Origin: SOIA01 sp050116035
Lineage (GTDB): Bacteria > Acidobacteriota > Aminicenantia > Aminicenantales > Aminicenantaceae
Direction: 5' to 3'
Length of the DNA stretch: 7,305 nt
Assembly: GCA_050116035.1 (NCBI GenBank)
Contig: JASFPJ010000158.1
Location: 1 to 7,305, forward strand
Shown here: positions 6,235-7,305 of the stretch, piece by piece
Position numbering within the stretch: position 1 is the stretch's first letter
How the letters are laid out: each line of letters begins with the position of its first letter
Notes under the pieces: generated by a model
Told to the model about the DNA's origin: nothing
Database searches by the model: none
Seen by the model: the letters and a program-made list of their open reading frames with translations, nothing else
Translations under genes and position numbers: made by a program

Positions 6235-6263
6235 TTGGCAAAGCCATTCATATAAACTATAAT
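6235..6263 (+). promoter_or_regulatory. Near-consensus sigma-70 type promoter for the lipoprotein GWxTD gene
   Basis: TTGGCA (6235-6240) is one base off the -35 consensus, and TATAAT (6258-6263) is a perfect -10, with an ideal 17-bp spacer. Transcription would start near 6270, only about 13 bases before the ATG at 6283. The TTGGCA is not a sigma-54 site, because the expected TTGC at 6247-6250 reads TTCA. The gene can thus be expressed apart from its upstream neighbour. Confidence 0.6.
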
Positions 6264-6282
6264 AACTTTGAGAGAAAGTAAG

Positions 6283-7305
6283 ATGAGAAAATTAAACTTG
6301 GCGATGATGATAGGAGCACTGGTTTTGATTTTGCTTTTATCGTCCTGCGCCTCAACAGGAACAAGAAGCCAGCTTGATCCTTTGAATCAGGAATTTTTAA
6401 GCAAAGTGAGATACATAATCTCTAAGGAGGAGTCAAAGATTTTTTCAGAGTTGCCTCCCTCAGCGCGAGATGAATTCATCGAGAAATTCTGGGAGAGACG
6501 AGACCCGACTCCTGAAACAGAAACAAATGAATACCAAGAAGCCTATTTCGAGAGGATAGAGGAAGCCAACAAACTTTTTAGGGGAGGCGGTCGACCCGGA
6601 TGGCTTCAAGATAGGGGACGGATTTATATTCTCTTTGGTCCTCCGAGTGAGCGTCATACAAATCCCATGGGGGGGCAACCCATCGATCCCTATGAGGATC
6701 CCAAGGAAATGGTGGGAACCCGCCGAGTGGCAGTGGGTGAAAAGCCAACAGAGATCTGGATCTATTATAATTTATTGTCCTCTTTTCAAAAGCCTCATCA
6801 GGTCAGGCTGAGATTTGTGGACACTTTGGGAACGGGCGATTACAAGCTATCCACTAACATTCAGGAAGCACTCCCAGGCGCAATGGGAGTGGAGGCTTCT
6901 GCTATTCAGAGTCTCGGCTTTAGCCATGAATTGTACAAAGAAGAAGCCGAGCGAACCAAACTCCATCTGGAGAGAGCCCTTTTTAATTTTTCCTGGGAAT
7001 TCCTGATGAAAAAAAACAGAGAGATCGGAAGCAATCTTTCGATACTCATAGCTATTCCGTATAAAAAAGTTGTTTTTTCGAGCCAGGAAGGCCGTCTGAT
7101 CGCAGATATGAGTGTAGAAATCCAGATAAAGAGTATTTCTGATGAAGTCATTTGGCTCTATGAAGATAAACGGACATTAGATTTCAGAGAGGAAGACCTG
7201 ATGGCCTATAAGGATGCTGCCTGGGAGATGGAGATTCCTGTAAGGCAGTGGCTGAACAAAGGAAAATATTTTGTCTACATCCGCTTGCACAATTTAAGTG
7301 GGGAT
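6283..7305 (+). CDS. GWxTD-family lipoprotein, partial (3' end beyond the window)
   Basis: An open frame of 341 codons runs to the window edge without a stop. The start MRKLNLAMMIGALVLILLLSS leads to C22 in the lipobox L-S-S-C, so it is predicted to be a lipoprotein. After a short linker the GWxTD domain spans about 31-189: VRYIISKEE, FWERRDPTP (69-77), ERIEEAN (90-96), GWLQD (106-110) followed by RGRIYILFGPP, then EIWIYY (157-162). GWLQD has glutamine where the family motif has threonine. The layout matches the upstream gene almost residue for residue through this domain, which indicates an old duplication. An insertion at about 124-156 (PMGGQPIDPYEDPKEMVG) is unique to this copy. Beyond 240 the chain is beta-rich. 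The start has a weak ribosome site (GAGAAAG) but suits the lipobox. Whether it carries TPRs cannot be seen. It probably anchors to a membrane and may work with its neighbour. Confidence 0.88.
   Translation, partial: MRKLNLAMMIGALVLILLLSSCASTGTRSQLDPLNQEFLSKVRYIISKEESKIFSELPPSARDEFIEKFWERRDPTPETETNEYQEAYFERIEEANKLFRGGGRPGWLQDRGRIYILFGPPSERHTNPMGGQPIDPYEDPKEMVGTRRVAVGEKPTEIWIYYNLLSSFQKPHQVRLRFVDTLGTGDYKLSTNIQEALPGAMGVEASAIQSLGFSHELYKEEAERTKLHLERALFNFSWEFLMKKNREIGSNLSILIAIPYKKVVFSSQEGRLIADMSVEIQIKSISDEVIWLYEDKRTLDFREEDLMAYKDAAWEMEIPVRQWLNKGKYFVYIRLHNLSGD

Overview
The window looks like a chromosomal piece from an uncultured or environmental bacterium, most likely of the Acidobacteriota/Candidatus Aminicenantes type. 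This is inferred from gene content: a VWFA-related protein of the kind abundant in Acidobacteria, beside two adjacent GWxTD-domain proteins, in moderately AT-rich DNA. The window holds no rRNA or core marker gene, so the assignment is tentative.

The layout is two arms pointing away from a roughly 700-base intergenic region. The left arm is on the minus strand. It holds a small secreted protein with a CBM9/DOMON-like fold signature (2520-3377), then a 734-residue VWFA-related protein (164-2368), and possibly the first 20 codons of another exported protein running off the left edge (1-60). The right arm is on the plus strand. It holds a secreted GWxTD protein with a C-terminal TPR block (4085-6142), then a second GWxTD protein that is a predicted lipoprotein and runs off the right edge (6283-7305). 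Every product has an N-terminal export signal, so this is a cell-envelope or secreted locus. No enzyme active site was recognised.

The central region (3378-4084) is a mosaic. Its left two thirds is dispersed-repeat DNA: two exact 27-bp direct repeats 320 bp apart, a hairpin built on the second copy, and a repeat of the type that gives spurious 'EIATLPSVARND' peptides. Its right third is regulatory. It has a very good match to a sigma-54 (-24/-12) promoter at 3945-3961, palindromes upstream of it, and a leader with inverted repeats before the GWxTD gene. The second GWxTD gene has its own near-consensus sigma-70 promoter at 6235-6263.

The most notable points are the sigma-54 promoter on a GWxTD gene, the paired secreted and lipoprotein GWxTD paralogues with a changed signature in the second (GWLQD), and the repeat mosaic between the two arms. 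GWxTD and acidobacterial VWFA-related proteins have no firmly established function, so a joint role in the envelope is inference.
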